DNA of 20,870 nt. It comes from JAQBDA01 sp041301185. Its GTDB lineage: Bacteria > Chloroflexota > Anaerolineae > Anaerolineales > UBA4823. Numbering within the stretch: position 1 is the stretch's first letter; each line of letters starts with the position of its first letter. Below the pieces are notes generated by a model that saw only the letters and a program-made list of their open reading frames with translations, was not told the origin of the DNA and did no database searches. Positions 20,065-20,870 of the stretch are shown here, one piece after another. Both the position numbers and the translations under genes were made by a program. The DNA is taken from NCBI GenBank assembly GCA_041301185.1, contig JBFYSV010000109.1, positions 1-20,870 of the forward strand, written 5' to 3'.

Positions 20065-20870
20065 GAGCGCGCCAGGGTAACTGCTGCCCGGAAGCTCCGG
20101 TATGCCTCAGGCATATTGGCTGCCTGGATCTCGACCCGCCGTCCATCCAGGCGCTTTGCCCCAGGCAGCAAGGCGGCTTTGTCTGCCATCTCGCCGGAGA
20201 ACAGCTCGACAACCACCTGGATGGGGGCGGGCAGCTTGAACGGGGGCACAGCCTGACCCTGCGCCAGGTGTTTTACTGCCCGGCTGGCAGCCTGGCGGAT
20301 GCTCTCCTGGGCTTTGGCAGGCGGCAGGCATTCGGCTGCCATCCTTCCGGTGGCGTGTTTGACCACCACCGTTTCGATCGGCCCAAGCATCTCTGCCGCT
20401 TCTGCGCACACACTCTGGTCGCCGCTGACCAGCAGCACCGGCGTGTTAAAGTGCCCGCATACCGCCGCGTTTAACCCGGTCTCGCCTACCAGCAGCTCGT
20501 TTAGCCACAGGTTCAGGACGCATTTGCTCGACCAGGTGTGATCCAGGATGGCGTTGCGTGTTCCGGCGCGGGCGTGGTATCCGATGAACAGCACCCCATC
20601 CACACCATTTTGGACGCCTTCTACCATCGAGAACGGAGCGGGCGTGCCGCTGTTCAACCGGGCGCGCCGGTCCAGCTCCTCCACCAGGATATTGTTGGCA
20701 AGATTGTGCCCATCACTGACGGTAACTTCCAGCGCTCCGCCGGCGTATGCACCCTGGATGGCAGCGTTGACCTCGGCGGTCATGATCCGCCGAAAGCGCT
20801 CGTATTCGGGATGCTCTGGGGAGACCTGGTCCCAGTTGGTCACTCCAGAGATGCCTTCCATGTCGGCAGC
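20061..20870 (-). CDS. M55 family D-aminopeptidase (DppA-like), N-terminus cut by the window edge
   Basis: At least 269 residues are present; the frame stays open to the window edge as A-A-D before M-E-G-I-S-G-V, so only about six N-terminal residues are missing. M55 enzymes are zinc-dependent and release N-terminal D-amino acids from peptides. Likely metal ligands and site residues are the D and E of DMEG, His52 in SDGHN, His96 in GYHAR, His108 in LDHTW and Glu122 in LNELL (numbered from the Met of DMEG). In Bacillus subtilis dppA lies in the dipeptide transporter operon. Here a dipeptide-type importer is in the same window but about 13 kb away and on the other strand. The 3' end overlaps alkD by 4 bp. 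Confidence 0.92.
   Translation of the reverse strand, partial: AADMEGISGVTNWDQVSPEHPEYERFRRIMTAEVNAAIQGAYAGGALEVTVSDGHNLANNILVEELDRRARLNSGTPAPFSMVEGVQNGVDGVLFIGYHARAGTRNAILDHTWSSKCVLNLWLNELLVGETGLNAAVCGHFNTPVLLVSGDQSVCAEAAEMLGPIETVVVKHATGRMAAECLPPAKAQESIRQAASRAVKHLAQGQAVPPFKLPAPIQVVVELFSGEMADKAALLPGAKRLDGRRVEIQAANMPEAYRSFRAAVTLARS

Noticed and set aside
1..20870. Mobile elements, prophage, CRISPR, defence islands, RNA genes
   Set aside because: No transposase, integrase, spaced repeat array, Cas, restriction or toxin genes, and no tRNA or rRNA sequence were recognised on either strand.

Overview
The window looks like an ordinary chromosomal stretch of a member of the Chloroflexota, most likely class Anaerolineae. 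This is inferred from gene content and protein style: lipoproteins with Pro/Thr/Glu-rich linkers after the lipobox cysteine, a YbbR protein with a Pro/Thr tail, an ALDH16-like double-domain dehydrogenase beside deoC, and balanced GC with strong sigma70-like promoters. No rRNA, tRNA, CRISPR array, IS element, integrase or phage gene was seen.

Layout. (1) 2-502: the 3' end of a Kbl-type PLP enzyme, followed by a perfect 15-bp hairpin. It converges on a small four-cysteine protein gene on the minus strand (575-805). (2) 991-7471: an oligo/dipeptide ABC importer operon. A near-consensus promoter and a roughly 200-nt leader precede a substrate-binding lipoprotein gene. A strong intrinsic terminator follows it, then two permeases and two ATPases. 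The second permease carries an extra hydrophobic insert of about 105 residues. (3) 7549-13036: a consensus promoter drives coaE (with an extra GNAT-like domain), cdaA, cdaR, der and lepB, a housekeeping cluster covering the last step of CoA synthesis, c-di-AMP synthesis, ribosome assembly and protein secretion. A bidirectional terminator closes it. (4) 16524-13099, minus strand: deoC followed by a double-domain aldehyde dehydrogenase. Together they could turn deoxyribose-5-phosphate into glyceraldehyde-3-phosphate and acetate. (5) 16622-16939: a small YgiT/MqsA-type zinc-finger protein, divergent from deoC. (6) 20870-16947, minus strand: an M55 D-aminopeptidase (N-terminus cut by the window edge), an AlkD-like DNA glycosylase overlapping it by 4 bp, an alpha/beta hydrolase, a LysM lipoprotein with its own promoter and terminator, and a NUDIX hydrolase of the ADP-ribose pyrophosphatase type.

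How they fit together. The importer would bring in peptides, and the M55 peptidase could hydrolyse D-amino-acid peptides. DeoC plus ALDH recover carbon from deoxynucleosides. Together these fit a scavenging heterotrophic lifestyle (inference).

No clearly new multi-gene system is visible. The most interesting items are the enlarged DppC-type permease, the CoaE-GNAT fusion, the unusual leader ahead of the binding-protein gene (an orphan near-perfect Shine-Dalgarno inside a possible leader peptide), the conserved-looking small Cys protein, and a 9-bp tandem CTCTGTG repeat between two genes.
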